Shown piece after piece: positions 24,676 to 34,375 of a DNA stretch of 64,000 nucleotides. Position 1 is the stretch's first letter, and each line of letters begins with the position of its first letter. This DNA comes from Pacificitalea sp040119125 (lineage in GTDB: Bacteria; Pseudomonadota; Alphaproteobacteria; Rhodobacterales; Rhodobacteraceae). The translations under genes were made by a program, and so were the position numbers. Under the pieces are notes generated by a model that worked only from the letters and a program-made list of their open reading frames with translations, did not search any database and was not told the origin of the DNA. The stretch lies in contig JBEDTR010000008.1 of the NCBI GenBank assembly GCA_040119125.1, positions 183,132 through 247,131 of the forward strand, written 5' to 3'.

Positions 24676-25197
24676 TCAATGCCGGGACCAGCCGGATGGC
24701 GGTGCATCGGGGTCACGGGGCTTGATTTCGGGAGGATCGACCTCCTGATAGTCACCGTCAATCACGTCTGCCTGCCTCGGCCGACCCCGTTGAGGGCCGC
24801 CGGGATGCGCGCCACGAGGATGCGCGGTGCCGCCCATCTCGAAACGCTGGATAGTCACGTTGCGGCGGATCAGGTCGAACACGCGTCGGCGCACACCGGG
24901 CACGAGGAGCGCGAAGCCCACCGCATCGGTGAAAAAGCCCGGCGTCAGCAACAGCGCGCCGGAAAACAAAATCATTGCGCCATTGGCCAGAGGCTCAGTC
25001 GGATCACGCAGGTCGGAAAACGAGCCGCGCAGCCGGGCCAGTTCGGAGCGTCCCTGTTGCTTCACCAATGCGGTGCCCAGAATGGCCGTCAGGATCACGA
25101 TTGCGAGCGTTGGCCAAAGGCCGATCAAGCCCCCGACCTGCACAAAAAGCGCAATTTCGATCAAGGGCACGATGAGGAACAGTAGAAATAGCCGCAT
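24676..25197 (-). CDS. fxsA: FxsA-family membrane protein
   Basis: Small cytoplasmic membrane protein; E. coli FxsA relieves F-plasmid exclusion of phage T7, but its housekeeping role is unknown. 173 residues: three hydrophobic segments (about 2-20, 25-45, 72-98) with IVPLIEIALFVQVGGLIG and MILFSGALLLTPGFFTD, both typical, then a charged tail. It lies beside secB and timA as in many alphaproteobacteria. Confidence 0.9.
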   Translation of the reverse strand: MRLFLLFLIVPLIEIALFVQVGGLIGLWPTLAIVILTAILGTALVKQQGRSELARLRGSFSDLRDPTEPLANGAMILFSGALLLTPGFFTDAVGFALLVPGVRRRVFDLIRRNVTIQRFEMGGTAHPRGAHPGGPQRGRPRQADVIDGDYQEVDPPEIKPRDPDAPPSGWSRH

Positions 25198-25346
25198 GTC
25201 ATCCTTTTTCCCGGAGCGTCGCTTGCCGCGCCGTTACCTGATATCGATCGGGTTCGGTGGACTTGCACCCGACCGTCGCATACATATGTGCGGTGTGCGC
25301 GGGAACCAACCCCGTCCACCGATACGCAACGCAAGGGTTTTCACGC

Positions 25347-26015
25347 ATGAGCTATGCCGTCATTCAACTTCTGGTATTGGCCGGTGTAGCTATTTTTCTC
25401 ATCCTACGCCTCCGCTCGGTTCTGGGCACCCGCGAGGGTTATGAAAAACCGCCGGTTCCCAAACACGACACGTCCGAGCCGCCGTCGCGGCGCAAGCATG
25501 ACTTCGAAGTGATCGAGGGCGGGCCGGATCGTGACATCGTGGATCATGTTCCCGATGGCTCCGACAGCGCCAAGGCGCTTGCAGGGATGAAGATGGTCGA
25601 GCCGGGCTTTGGCGTCTCTGAATTCCTCGGCGGCGCGCGTGGCGCTTATGAGATGATCCTCATGGCCTTCGAGAATGGCGAATTGGAGCAGGTCCGCAGC
25701 TTCGTCAATGCCGAGGTTTACGAGGCGATGGAAGGTGTCGTGCAGCAGCGCGAGGAAGCCGGCCTGACCGTCGAGGCGAATTTTATCGGCGTGCGCGAAT
25801 TGCAGTTGATCGACGCACGGTTCGACCGGGACACAGGACTGGCTGAGATCACCGTGCGCCTGACCGGAGAACTGACCTCCGTCGTTCGCAATGCCGAAGG
25901 CGAGGTGATCGAAGGCGACGCAAAAACGATCAAGAAGCAGCGTGACATTTGGACCTTTGCCCGGACGATGGGTAGCGGCGATCCCAACTGGCAGCTCGTC
26001 GCCACCGGCGAATGA
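25347..26015 (+). CDS. Tim44-domain protein (TimA type)
   Basis: Bacterial relative of mitochondrial Tim44, membrane-tethered, possibly involved in membrane or envelope protein handling. From ATG 25347 it has 222 residues: one N-terminal transmembrane helix (about 3-20, IQLLVLAGVAIFLILRL), a charged linker, then the Tim44-like domain (about 85-220) with FENGELEQVRSFVNAEVYEAM and EGDAKTIKKQRDIWTFARTM. ATGA overlap couples it to the next gene, mltA. Confidence 0.88.
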   Translation: MSYAVIQLLVLAGVAIFLILRLRSVLGTREGYEKPPVPKHDTSEPPSRRKHDFEVIEGGPDRDIVDHVPDGSDSAKALAGMKMVEPGFGVSEFLGGARGAYEMILMAFENGELEQVRSFVNAEVYEAMEGVVQQREEAGLTVEANFIGVRELQLIDARFDRDTGLAEITVRLTGELTSVVRNAEGEVIEGDAKTIKKQRDIWTFARTMGSGDPNWQLVATGE

Positions 26016-26923
26016 GCGCGACCGGGGCCGGTGGGCCCCTTTCCACTCTTCCCGGCTGGGCCAATGACGATCACGCAGCGGCGCTTGCCGCGTTTGTGCT
26101 GTCCGCCGATCAGTTCGACCCCGTGATGGCCGAGGCCGCGCGCAAGGCCGAGGATGCCCGCACGTTTTTCGAAGCGCAGTTTCAGCCTGCGCCCTTCTCT
26201 GCCGAGCCCGGTCTGCTGACCGGCTATTACGAGCCTGAACTCGACGGCGCGCGGGAGCGTGGCGACGGGTTCGACGTGCCGGTGCTGGGCCTGCCTTCGG
26301 GTGACGGCCCCCTGCCCGACCGCGCCGCGATCGAGGCGGGCGCGTTGGACGGTGCCGCGCCGGTTCTGTGCTGGCTGCCCCATGCGGTTGATCTGTTCTT
26401 CCTTCAGGTGCAGGGGTCGGGTCGGATCCGGTTTGACGATGGCACGGTGCTACGGCTGGGTTTTGCCGGACGGAACGGCCACCCCTATCACTCCATTGGG
26501 CAGGAACTCATCGCCCGTGGCGTATTGGAGGAAACCCGGATCAGCGCCGATGCGGTGCGGCAGTGGATACATGCTAATCCCGAGCCGGGCCGCGCGCTTA
26601 TGCACGAAAACCCCTCCTATGTGTTTTTCGCTCCGCTCGATCTACCGGCTCACAGCGGTCCGCTAGGGGCGATGGGCGTGCCGGTGACGCCGATGCGATC
26701 CATTGCGGTGGACCCGGCGCATATGACCATGGGTCGGCCGGTCTGGATGGTGGCGCAAGGCCATGCGCCACGCCTCGTCATCGCGCAGGACAGCGGCAGC
26801 GCCATTAAAGGGGTGCATCGTGCGGACCTGTTTCATGGCAGTGGCGCCGATGCGGGATTGGCCGCCGGTGCGCTGAAAACGCCCGTGCATTTGATGCCGT
26901 TGCGCCGCCGCCGCGGAGCCTGA
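26012..26923 (+). CDS. mltA: Membrane-bound lytic murein transglycosylase A family
   Basis: Lytic transglycosylase that cleaves peptidoglycan to 1,6-anhydromuropeptides. 303 residues, MltA domain (FEAQFQPAPF through VQGSGRIRF) then the 3D domain, ending with DSGSAIKG and RADLFHGSG, in which the Asp of DSG is catalytic by family comparison. I see no clear signal peptide at the N-terminus, so export is uncertain, or the true start is different. Overlaps the timA stop by four bases, smr follows after 4 bp. Confidence 0.88.
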   Translation: MSATGAGGPLSTLPGWANDDHAAALAAFVLSADQFDPVMAEAARKAEDARTFFEAQFQPAPFSAEPGLLTGYYEPELDGARERGDGFDVPVLGLPSGDGPLPDRAAIEAGALDGAAPVLCWLPHAVDLFFLQVQGSGRIRFDDGTVLRLGFAGRNGHPYHSIGQELIARGVLEETRISADAVRQWIHANPEPGRALMHENPSYVFFAPLDLPAHSGPLGAMGVPVTPMRSIAVDPAHMTMGRPVWMVAQGHAPRLVIAQDSGSAIKGVHRADLFHGSGADAGLAAGALKTPVHLMPLRRRRGA

Positions 26924-26927
26924 TCTT

Positions 26928-27542
26928 ATGCCGCGCAAGCCTCGTGATCTACGCCCTGATGAGCGTGATTTGTGGAACCGCGTCGCGCGCAGCACCGATC
27001 CGCTGCACCCCAACCGGCGTAGCGTGGTGAAGCCTGCACCGCCCCCCGAAAAACCTAAAGCCGCGCCGCAAACGCCTGCTGGCGATGAGACCGAAAGCTT
27101 CCTGCGGGCCTTTACGCTGGGGGAGAAGTCGCAGACCCGGCCTGCCCCGAACGATCTGGCGCGGCCTATCGGGGAGCGGGTGAATTCTGCGCCGTTGCGC
27201 ATGGATGCCAAGCGGTTCGGCAAGCTGAAGCGTGGCAAGGTCACGCCGGAGGCCCGCATCGACCTGCACGGGCTGACGCTGGCGCAGGCGCATCCTCGAT
27301 TGACCGGCTTTATACTGGACGCGCAGGCGCAGGGCAGGCGGCTGGTGCTGGTCATCACCGGCAAGGGCCGCCCCGGAAACGGCGAGGGCCCTATTCCATC
27401 CCGCACCGGCGCGTTGAAACATCAAGTGCCGCAATGGCTGCGCATGGCGCCGCTTGCGCCGCTGGTGCTTCAGGTCACGCAGGCACATATCCGGCATGGC
27501 GGCGCAGGCGCGTATTACGTCTACCTGCGCCGCAACCGTTAA
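26928..27542 (+). CDS. Smr-domain protein
   Basis: Protein with a C-terminal Smr domain, a fold with DNA/RNA-nicking endonuclease activity in MutS2 and related proteins. 204 residues: a proline-rich, low-complexity first 90 residues, then RIDLHGLTLAQAHPRL (signature LHGxT), LVLVITGKGRPGNG, and HGGAGAYYVYLRR. The stand-alone form is common in proteobacteria next to mltA. Ends 3 bp from the convergent hslU stop. Confidence 0.9.
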   Translation: MPRKPRDLRPDERDLWNRVARSTDPLHPNRRSVVKPAPPPEKPKAAPQTPAGDETESFLRAFTLGEKSQTRPAPNDLARPIGERVNSAPLRMDAKRFGKLKRGKVTPEARIDLHGLTLAQAHPRLTGFILDAQAQGRRLVLVITGKGRPGNGEGPIPSRTGALKHQVPQWLRMAPLAPLVLQVTQAHIRHGGAGAYYVYLRRNR

Positions 27543-27545
27543 GGT

Positions 27546-28850
27546 CTATAGCACATAGCGGCTTAGATCGGTCGAGCGGGACAACTCGCCCAGGTTGGTC
27601 TCAACGAAGTCCGCATTGACCTCGATCGCGTCCCCGGCCCGGTCAGGCGCGGTAAAGCTCAGCTCTTCGAACACCCGCTCCATGACGGTATAGAGCCGCC
27701 TTGCGCCGATATTCTCGACCGAACTGTTCACCTCTGCCGCGATCCGGGCGAGGGCGGCGATGCCCTCCTCGGTGAAGGTCACGGTGACCTCCTCCGTGTT
27801 CATCAGCGCGGTATATTGCCGGGTCAGCGCATTGTCGGTTTCGGTCAGGATGCGTACGAAATCCTCCTCCGTCAGCGGGCGCAACTCCACCCGGATCGGC
27901 AGACGCCCCTGCAATTCGGGCAGCAGGTCGGACGGTTTGGCGATATGGAACGCCCCCGACGCGATGAACAGGATATGATCGGTCTGCACCGGGCCGTGCT
28001 TGGTCGAGACGGTCGTGCCTTCGATCAGCGGCAGCAGATCGCGCTGCACACCCTCCCGGCTGACCTCGCCACCGCGCGCATCGGAACGGGCGCAAACTTT
28101 GTCGATCTCATCGATGAAAACGATGCCGTTTTCCTGCACCGATTCCAGCGCCACCTTGTTGACCGTTTCGTCATCGAGCAGCTTGTCGGCCTCTTCGCTG
28201 ATCAGCAGCTCATAGCTGTCACGCACTTTCAGCTTCTTGCGCACCGTGCGGTTGAACGCTTTGCCAAAGATGTCGCCCAGATTCATCATGCCCATATTCG
28301 AGCCGGGCTGCCCGGGGATTTCCATACCCGACATCGGGTTGGAGGTATCCGCGACCTCAAGCTCGATCTCGGTTTCATCCAGTTCGCCGCGCTTCAGCTT
28401 ATCGCGGAACATGTCCTTGGTCTGGGCGCGGGCATCCTTGCCTGCGATAGCCTCGATCACCCGATCTTCAGCCGCCTGATGGGCGCGGGCTTTCACATCC
28501 TCGCGCATGCGCTCGCGCGTGATGGCGATGGAGGCGTCGACCAGATCGCGGATAATCTGCTCCACGTCGCGACCAACATAGCCCACTTCGGTAAATTTGG
28601 TCGCTTCGACCTTGATGAAGGGCGCATGGGCCAGCTTGGCCAAACGGCGGCTGATCTCGGTCTTGCCGACACCCGTGGGGCCGATCATCAGGATGTTCTT
28701 GGGGTAGACCTCGTCACGCAGGTCGGCGCTCAATTGCTTGCGCCGCCAGCGGTTGCGCAGGGCCACGGACACGGCGCGTTTTGCGTCGCGCTGGCCGATG
28801 ATGAAACGGTCCAGTTCCGAGACGATTTCGCGGGGGGTGAGATCGGTCAT
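27546..28850 (-). CDS. hslU: ATP-dependent protease ATPase subunit HslU
   Basis: AAA+ unfoldase of the HslUV protease. 434 residues: IVSELDRFIIGQRDAKRAVS at the N-terminus, Walker A GPTGVGKTE near 57-65, the pore-loop VGYVGRDVE, Walker B GIVFIDEIDK near 246-255, and SENIGARRLYTVMERVFEE with the sensor-2 Arg. C-terminal SRYVL fits the HslV-docking tail. Pairs with hslV 46 bp upstream on the same strand. Confidence 0.97.
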   Translation of the reverse strand: MTDLTPREIVSELDRFIIGQRDAKRAVSVALRNRWRRKQLSADLRDEVYPKNILMIGPTGVGKTEISRRLAKLAHAPFIKVEATKFTEVGYVGRDVEQIIRDLVDASIAITRERMREDVKARAHQAAEDRVIEAIAGKDARAQTKDMFRDKLKRGELDETEIELEVADTSNPMSGMEIPGQPGSNMGMMNLGDIFGKAFNRTVRKKLKVRDSYELLISEEADKLLDDETVNKVALESVQENGIVFIDEIDKVCARSDARGGEVSREGVQRDLLPLIEGTTVSTKHGPVQTDHILFIASGAFHIAKPSDLLPELQGRLPIRVELRPLTEEDFVRILTETDNALTRQYTALMNTEEVTVTFTEEGIAALARIAAEVNSSVENIGARRLYTVMERVFEELSFTAPDRAGDAIEVNADFVETNLGELSRSTDLSRYVL

Positions 28851-28896
28851 GGTCAGGCTTTCTGTTAAGCTACTGCGGGAGAGGGTCGGGCGCAGA

Positions 28897-29460
28897 TCAT
28901 GCAGCGCCGATCGTCTCGACCGTCAGGTTTCCATTGGTATAGACACATATGTCGGCGGCAATCGCCATCGCGCGGCGAGCGATCTGCTCTGCATCCAGAT
29001 CGGAATTTTCTGCCATGCCGCGCGCAGCAGCCAGCGCGTAATTCCCGCCCGAACCGATGGCCGCAATCCCGTGTTCCGGCTCCAGCACGTCGCCCGCACC
29101 GGTGATGATGTATAGCTCACGCCCATCGGTCACGATCAGCATCGCTTCCAGTTTTTGCAGGTATTTGTCCGTGCGCCAATCCTTGGCCAGTTCGACACTG
29201 GCCCGCTGCAATTGGCCGGGGGTTGCTTCCAGCTTGCTCTCCAGCCGCTCCAACAGCGCAAACGCATCCGCGGTGGAGCCGGCAAACCCTGCGACAACCT
29301 CATGCCCACCGGGCTTCAGGCGACGCACCTTGCGCGCCGAGCCTTTGATCACGGTCTGGCCCAGACTGACCTGCCCATCGCCAGCAATGACGACGCGGTC
29401 GCCTTTGCGCACGCCGATGATCGTGGTCCCGTGCCAGCCGGGAAAGCTATCATTATCCAT
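28897..29460 (-). CDS. hslV: ATP-dependent protease peptidase subunit HslV
   Basis: Proteasome-like Thr protease subunit. The start at 29460 (MDNDSFPGWHGTTIIGVRKG) gives 187 residues; a longer frame to 29559 has no conserved sequence. The catalytic Thr is Thr12, exposed by removing an 11-residue propeptide ahead of TTI. VVIAGDGQVSLGQTVIKG and GSGGNYALAAARG complete the family pattern. Diverges from the phosphotransferase gene. Confidence 0.96.
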   Translation of the reverse strand: MDNDSFPGWHGTTIIGVRKGDRVVIAGDGQVSLGQTVIKGSARKVRRLKPGGHEVVAGFAGSTADAFALLERLESKLEATPGQLQRASVELAKDWRTDKYLQKLEAMLIVTDGRELYIITGAGDVLEPEHGIAAIGSGGNYALAAARGMAENSDLDAEQIARRAMAIAADICVYTNGNLTVETIGAA

Positions 29461-29575
29461 TATCAGCCTCTTGTCTGTCTTGCCGGGTATATGGACATTC
29501 GACCCCCTCGGGGCAAGCGACGCACCCGGGATCGCCGCGCTTGCCGTATGGTCGCCCACAGCCTATCCATATGGA

Positions 29576-30565
29576 ATGACAGTCAAAGATATCTCATTAA
29601 CCCGGGTGGCGATGTCTCACTGGCCCGCTCTGGCGGCGACCATCGGCCTGCCAAAAGCGTCGGAGTGGCAGCCGGAAATCCTGTCACTGCGCGATGATGA
29701 GCGGGTGTCGCGGATCGTGTTGCGGATGGCTCTGCCGGGCCATGATCCTTTGGTGCTAAAACATGAGGAGCGCCCGCGCGACACGGCCCGCGCAGAGGCA
29801 CGGATGCGGGACTATCGCGCACGACAGAGCCTGTTTTCCGCCAGCGCCGGGCCGGGACAGCACCTGCCCGCCATTCTCGCCGTGTCGCCAGACAGTCAGA
29901 CTTGCGTGATGGAGATGTTCGACGGGCTGCAACTGACCCATCGGTTGGACCTGATTGGCAACGATCCTGCCGGGCGTGTGGCGGTGCTGGCGCAGGCGGG
30001 CGCGTGGATCGGGGCGTTTCATCGGTCAGGCACGGTCGGCCAACGCGCATTCTGGCCCAAACCTGCGCGCATGCGGCTGGATCGCGTGCGCGACCAGATC
30101 CGCACCGGCACGCGGGAGGTCGCGTGGCGTGGGCGGTTTCTGGCAAGCCTGCGGCATCTCCGCGGGCTGGATGCCGATGTGCGTGGGCAAGAGGTCACGA
30201 CGGTTGATCTGCATGGGGATCTGCATTTGCGCAATCTGCTGGTGGGGGCGCAGGGCATCGCCGGGATCGACATGTCGCCCGCCCGCCACGGACCCGCCGC
30301 GCTGGACCTTGCGCGGCTGCTGGTGGATGTCGCCTGTCGGCATGGGCGTGATGCTGCCGCAGGTGCCCTGCTGGCCGAGCCTGAAATGACCGCGCTGCTC
30401 GATGCTTACGGGATGCCCGTGGCGCGTCCGGTTCTGGATTTCCTGTGCCGGGTGCGGTTGCTTACCGACTGGGCCAACCTGCCCGCCACGCGCGAGGCGC
30501 GGTCACTGGCTGAACAGCGGCGGCTCGAAGGTATCATGACGCTGCAGAAACGCCTCTTCGCCTGA
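29576..30565 (+). CDS. Phosphotransferase of the aminoglycoside/choline kinase fold
   Basis: Kinase-like protein of the APH family, substrate unknown. From ATG 29576 it has 329 residues; ATG 29612 is an alternative start. The kinase pattern is present: LVLKHEERPRD may carry the ATP-binding Lys, DLHGDLHLRNLLVG is the catalytic Brenner-type motif (HGDxHxxN), and GIDMSPARHGPAALDLARLL matches the metal-binding Asp region. Family members phosphorylate sugars, amino sugars or antibiotics; I would not infer resistance. Adjacent to divergent hslV; followed by a terminator. Confidence 0.72.
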   Translation: MTVKDISLTRVAMSHWPALAATIGLPKASEWQPEILSLRDDERVSRIVLRMALPGHDPLVLKHEERPRDTARAEARMRDYRARQSLFSASAGPGQHLPAILAVSPDSQTCVMEMFDGLQLTHRLDLIGNDPAGRVAVLAQAGAWIGAFHRSGTVGQRAFWPKPARMRLDRVRDQIRTGTREVAWRGRFLASLRHLRGLDADVRGQEVTTVDLHGDLHLRNLLVGAQGIAGIDMSPARHGPAALDLARLLVDVACRHGRDAAAGALLAEPEMTALLDAYGMPVARPVLDFLCRVRLLTDWANLPATREARSLAEQRRLEGIMTLQKRLFA

Positions 30566-30577
30566 CCAGCCAATAAA

Positions 30578-30602
30578 AAAGCGGACCCGAAGGCCCGCTT
30601 TC
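30578..30602. terminator. Bidirectional terminator between phosphotransferase gene and trxA
   Basis: AAAGCGG and CCGCTTT pair, extended by further partial pairing through one mismatch, with A-run on the left side. It separates convergent genes. Confidence 0.75.
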
Positions 30603-30624
30603 AAATCACGTCAATTCGCGGCGA

Positions 30625-30945
30625 TCAGACGGTTTCGTCGATCCAGCTTTTCAGAGCAGCCTTCGGCGCGGCACCGATCTTGTTCGACACGACTTCGCCG
30701 TCCTTGAACATGAACAGGGCCGGGATACCACGAACGCCCATCTGCGCGGGGGAGTTCGGGTTCTCGTCGACATTGACCTTCACGATCTTGACCTTGCCTT
30801 CGTATTCTTCGGACAGCTCTTCCAGAGCGGGGCCGATCTGTTTGCACGGGCCGCACCATTCGGCCCAGAAATCCACGATCACGGGGATGTCGGCGGCTTT
30901 GACTTCGGTGTCGAACGTGTCGTCGGTGACGGGGACGGTGGCCAT
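30625..30945 (-). CDS. trxA: Thioredoxin
   Basis: Cytoplasmic disulfide reductant. 106 residues; the redox motif WCGPCK has Cys31 and Cys34 and sits after FWAEW; GIPALFMFKDGEVV supplies the cis-Pro. First gene downstream in a conserved minus-strand row with addA, addB, murU, amgK, tsaE and a divL-like gene; 73 bp separate it from addA. Confidence 0.97.
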   Translation of the reverse strand: MATVPVTDDTFDTEVKAADIPVIVDFWAEWCGPCKQIGPALEELSEEYEGKVKIVKVNVDENPNSPAQMGVRGIPALFMFKDGEVVSNKIGAAPKAALKSWIDETV

Positions 30946-31018
30946 CTGCGCACTCCTTGGCGTCTGTATTTCAAGCTATCGCGTTGGAGCAGGAACCTAT
31001 GCACGCCCCCCAGCATCG

Positions 31019-34000
31019 TCAAGGAGCGGCCCGCCGCATGGCCGCCATCGCCAAGTCGCATGGAACCTCCATCAGGCTGGCATTCCGGGTCCAAAGCAGG
31101 CCGATGTCGACAGTGCGATCAGGGTAGATCTGCGTCAGCGCCGCCGCGTAGGCGCCCATCTGACGCAACAGCCCCTCTGGCACATCTTCAGCCCGCTCAG
31201 GAATGACACGGTTTGATTTGAAATCCACTGCCAACACCCGTTCCGGCGTCACGATCAGCCGGTCGATGGTGCCGTGAACGCGGGCATGGCCCAGATCGGG
31301 CAGGATGGCCGTGATCTCAACCTCAGCCAGGGCGTCCTCAGCGAATAGCGGGCGCAGGGCAGGGGCATCAAGCACCTGCTCCGCCTCGGCCAGCAGTAGG
31401 GAGAGTTCGGCGTCAGTGACTGTTTCACGTGAATTCGTGACGATCATCGGGGCGAGCCTCCGCCGATCCGCAGGCGCAACCCCGGCCAGATGTTCCAGCA
31501 ACAGATGCAGCACGGTGCCGAGCCGCAGCGCGGTGGCTTCGTCTACGAACTCCGTGCCCGGCACGGACCCATACAGGGCCTTCGCCCCGCCAAGGTCGGA
31601 GGGGCTGAGCGCCGCCGCTGGCCGGTCTGGTGGCTCTACATGCGTGTCGATCCAGTCAGGCAACGTCACCGGCGGCGGCGCGATGGTCCGATTGCCGGTG
31701 GCTGGGGCAGGGGGCAGGTCGGGCCATGCGATAGGTTGCAGCCGCAGCCCCGCGCCGATGGCGAAGTCATGGCTGGCGGCATTCTCGGCCAAGAGGCCCG
31801 CCTCGACCTTGGCGTGCCAAGCGGGGCTATCGTCGGACACCTTGCCGGCGGCGCAGACAATCAGCCATTGTTCGGCCCGCGTCATTGCGACGTAAAGCAA
31901 CCTTTCACGCTCGGCTTCCTGCGCCGCAAGTTGGGCGTTTTTAAGCGCCTCGATCCGGGGCGGGGCATCGCCGCCGCTCAGCAAGGGCAGCACGGCCTGA
32001 TCGTCGCCAATCACTGTGCCGCGCAGCATGGCGCGGCGGTCGGCGCTATCGGGCAGAAACACGATCGGCGCTTCCAGCCCCTTGGCGCCATGCACCGTCA
32101 TCACGCGGATGCGGTCACCGGCGCTGTCGGGCTGGCGCTTGATTTCGGTTTCAGTGCTGTCGATCCAGTCGAGAAAGCCTGTCAGGCTGGGGATTTGCGT
32201 CTGCTCATAGGCCAATGCCTGTGACAGCAGCGCGTCGATCCCGTCAGTGGCCTCCGCCCCGAGCCGCGCGGTCAACCGCCGCCGCCCGTCATGTCGCAGC
32301 AGCACCCGATGCAGCAATTCATAGGGACGGCGGAAATCGGTATTGCCCAGAAGATCCTGCAGCATCGGCACGGTATCGGCATCGCCGCGCTCCCGCAGCA
32401 CAGCCCATAGATAGCGCTTCCCGCGCCCATAGGCGGTCCGGTAGAGCCGATCTTCCGACCAGCCCAGCAGCGGCGAGCGCAGCACTTCTGCCAGCGCGAG
32501 CGAATCCTCTGGCGTGGCTAAGAAATGCAGCAATGACAGCAGATCCCGCACCGCCAATTCGCCGCCAATCTTTAGCCGGTCGGCACCAGCCACCTGCAAC
32601 CCGGCGGTCTTTAGCGCGCGGATGATCTCGTGAAACAGTTCGGAGCGGCGCTGCACAAGGATCAGCACGTCGCCTTCGCTGACCGGGCGGCGTGCACCGT
32701 CATGCTGAAGCGTTTCCTCCCGCTTCATCCGGGCGATTTCGGCGGCAATGGCCTGCGCCAGACGCACGGTTTCGTGGGTCTCGCTCACCGCATCGACGGG
32801 ATCGGTCCAGTGGCCTTCGGGCGTGGCGTCCATCGGCTCGATCAGCGGCCAGAGATCGACACGGCCCGGCATATCCCCGTGGAAGGCCAGATGCCCCGAC
32901 ACCTCGCCCAGACCGTCAGACTGCGCGAAAACGCCATCCACCGCGCGCAGCACCGGCGTGGCGGATCGGAAGCTGTATTCAAGCTGCAATTCCACCAGCG
33001 CCGCCTGCACCTGTGCCAGCCGTTCGGAAAAACTGGCGCGCATCCGGTCGAACCCGTCGGGATCGGCACCTTGGAACGAGTAGATCGATTGCTTCTTGTC
33101 GCCGACGACGAAAATCGTCCGCTCCCGCGCGCCACGGGTGCCTTCGCCTGCGGTGAATTCACCGGCGAGGAGGTCGATCACCTGCCATTGCAGCGGGCTT
33201 GTATCTTGCGCCTCGTCCACAAGAATGTGGTCAATTCCGCCATCGAGTTTGAACAGCACCCATTCCGCGATACCGGGCCGCACCAACAGGTCGCGGCTTT
33301 TCTCGATTAGATCGTCGAAATCGAGCCAGCCGCGCGCGCCCTTTGCCTGCCGGAAGGCGGGCAGCCAGACCGCGGCGAAGCGGTGCAGCACCAGTGTCTT
33401 CTCCGCCGCTTTGAGCGCTGTGAGCGTCGCGCGCAGGCGGGTCAGATCCTCGGTCACCTCCAGCAGGTCGTCGGCAGTATCCGCCAGCGCGGCCAGCGAC
33501 GGCTTGGTCAGCAGCGTCTTGCGCGGGGTGCCGGTGGCGGTAAAGAAAGCGGCGATTAGCAGGTCATACCGGGCGCGGCGTGGCAGCGTCAGCTCGGCAC
33601 AGTCCCGAAGGGAGCGGCCTAATTCCTGCTGGGTCTTCGACTGACCGGCCAGCACCTCGGCGCAATCGGCGAACAGACGGCGCAGCGCGGGATCGTCCAG
33701 TTCGGCCAGCAGCGTGTCGGCATCCGCATCCTCGGGCAGCTCAAACAAGGCCATCGCATGCGCGCGACCGGGCTCCTCGGGCAGGGCAGCGCGGTGGGTC
33801 GACAGGGCGGCGCAAAGCGCGTTGATGTCATTGCCCCCGATCTGACGCACCATCGCGCGATAGATGTCGCGATGCCCGGTGGCCACACCATCCAGCACCT
33901 CGCGCATCAGTTGCGCGCGGGTGCGGTCGTCGATCTCGGTAAAGCCGGGCGGCACCCCGGCTTCCAGCGGGAACCGCCGCAGCAGGCTGGCGCAGAAGCT

Positions 34001-34375
34001 GTGGATCGTCTGCACCTTCAGCCCGCCGGGCGTCTCAATCGCGCGGGCAAACAAACGGCGCGCCTTGCGCAGCACCTCGGCGCCCAGATCGGTCTCTGGC
34101 TCGCCCAATTGCGCCAGTTCCTCGCGCAGCTTGTCATCGGGCAGGGTCGCCCATTTGCCCAGCCGTTTGAACAGCCGGTTCTGCATCTCGCTGGCGGCGG
34201 CTTTGGTGTAGGTCAGGCACAGCACGTTCTGCGGCGCCACATCATGAAGCAGCAGCCGCGCCACCCGGTCGGTCAGCACGCGGGTTTTGCCTGACCCGGC
34301 ATTGGCCGACAGCCATGTGGAACTGGCGGGATCGGCTGCCTGAATTTGGCGCATGGTGGCGTCGTTGAAGATCAT
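31019..34375 (-). CDS. addA: Double-strand break repair helicase AddA (alphaproteobacterial type)
   Basis: UvrD-like helicase/nuclease subunit of AddAB, which resects broken DNA for RecA. 1118 residues. Walker A ANAGSGKTR at 24-32; motif II DEAQDTSPLQW; GDKKQSIYSFQGADP (motif III); TVHGAKGLEAPIVF (motif V); YVAMTRAEQWL (motif VI); C-terminal RecB-type nuclease with VLAVDFKSNR. Overlaps the addB end by four bases. A degenerate parS-like half-palindrome lies in the coding sequence (31421-31436), coding for part of SRET. Confidence 0.96.
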   Translation of the reverse strand: MIFNDATMRQIQAADPASSTWLSANAGSGKTRVLTDRVARLLLHDVAPQNVLCLTYTKAAASEMQNRLFKRLGKWATLPDDKLREELAQLGEPETDLGAEVLRKARRLFARAIETPGGLKVQTIHSFCASLLRRFPLEAGVPPGFTEIDDRTRAQLMREVLDGVATGHRDIYRAMVRQIGGNDINALCAALSTHRAALPEEPGRAHAMALFELPEDADADTLLAELDDPALRRLFADCAEVLAGQSKTQQELGRSLRDCAELTLPRRARYDLLIAAFFTATGTPRKTLLTKPSLAALADTADDLLEVTEDLTRLRATLTALKAAEKTLVLHRFAAVWLPAFRQAKGARGWLDFDDLIEKSRDLLVRPGIAEWVLFKLDGGIDHILVDEAQDTSPLQWQVIDLLAGEFTAGEGTRGARERTIFVVGDKKQSIYSFQGADPDGFDRMRASFSERLAQVQAALVELQLEYSFRSATPVLRAVDGVFAQSDGLGEVSGHLAFHGDMPGRVDLWPLIEPMDATPEGHWTDPVDAVSETHETVRLAQAIAAEIARMKREETLQHDGARRPVSEGDVLILVQRRSELFHEIIRALKTAGLQVAGADRLKIGGELAVRDLLSLLHFLATPEDSLALAEVLRSPLLGWSEDRLYRTAYGRGKRYLWAVLRERGDADTVPMLQDLLGNTDFRRPYELLHRVLLRHDGRRRLTARLGAEATDGIDALLSQALAYEQTQIPSLTGFLDWIDSTETEIKRQPDSAGDRIRVMTVHGAKGLEAPIVFLPDSADRRAMLRGTVIGDDQAVLPLLSGGDAPPRIEALKNAQLAAQEAERERLLYVAMTRAEQWLIVCAAGKVSDDSPAWHAKVEAGLLAENAASHDFAIGAGLRLQPIAWPDLPPAPATGNRTIAPPPVTLPDWIDTHVEPPDRPAAALSPSDLGGAKALYGSVPGTEFVDEATALRLGTVLHLLLEHLAGVAPADRRRLAPMIVTNSRETVTDAELSLLLAEAEQVLDAPALRPLFAEDALAEVEITAILPDLGHARVHGTIDRLIVTPERVLAVDFKSNRVIPERAEDVPEGLLRQMGAYAAALTQIYPDRTVDIGLLWTRNASLMEVPCDLAMAAMRRAAP
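31421..31436. other. Degenerate parS-like sequence in addA
   Basis: TGTTTCACGTGAATTC matches the first 13 bases of the 16-bp parS consensus; the last three differ. It keeps the central CACGTG palindrome. ParB binding here is possible but would be weaker; it may be chance from the SRET codons. Confidence 0.35.
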
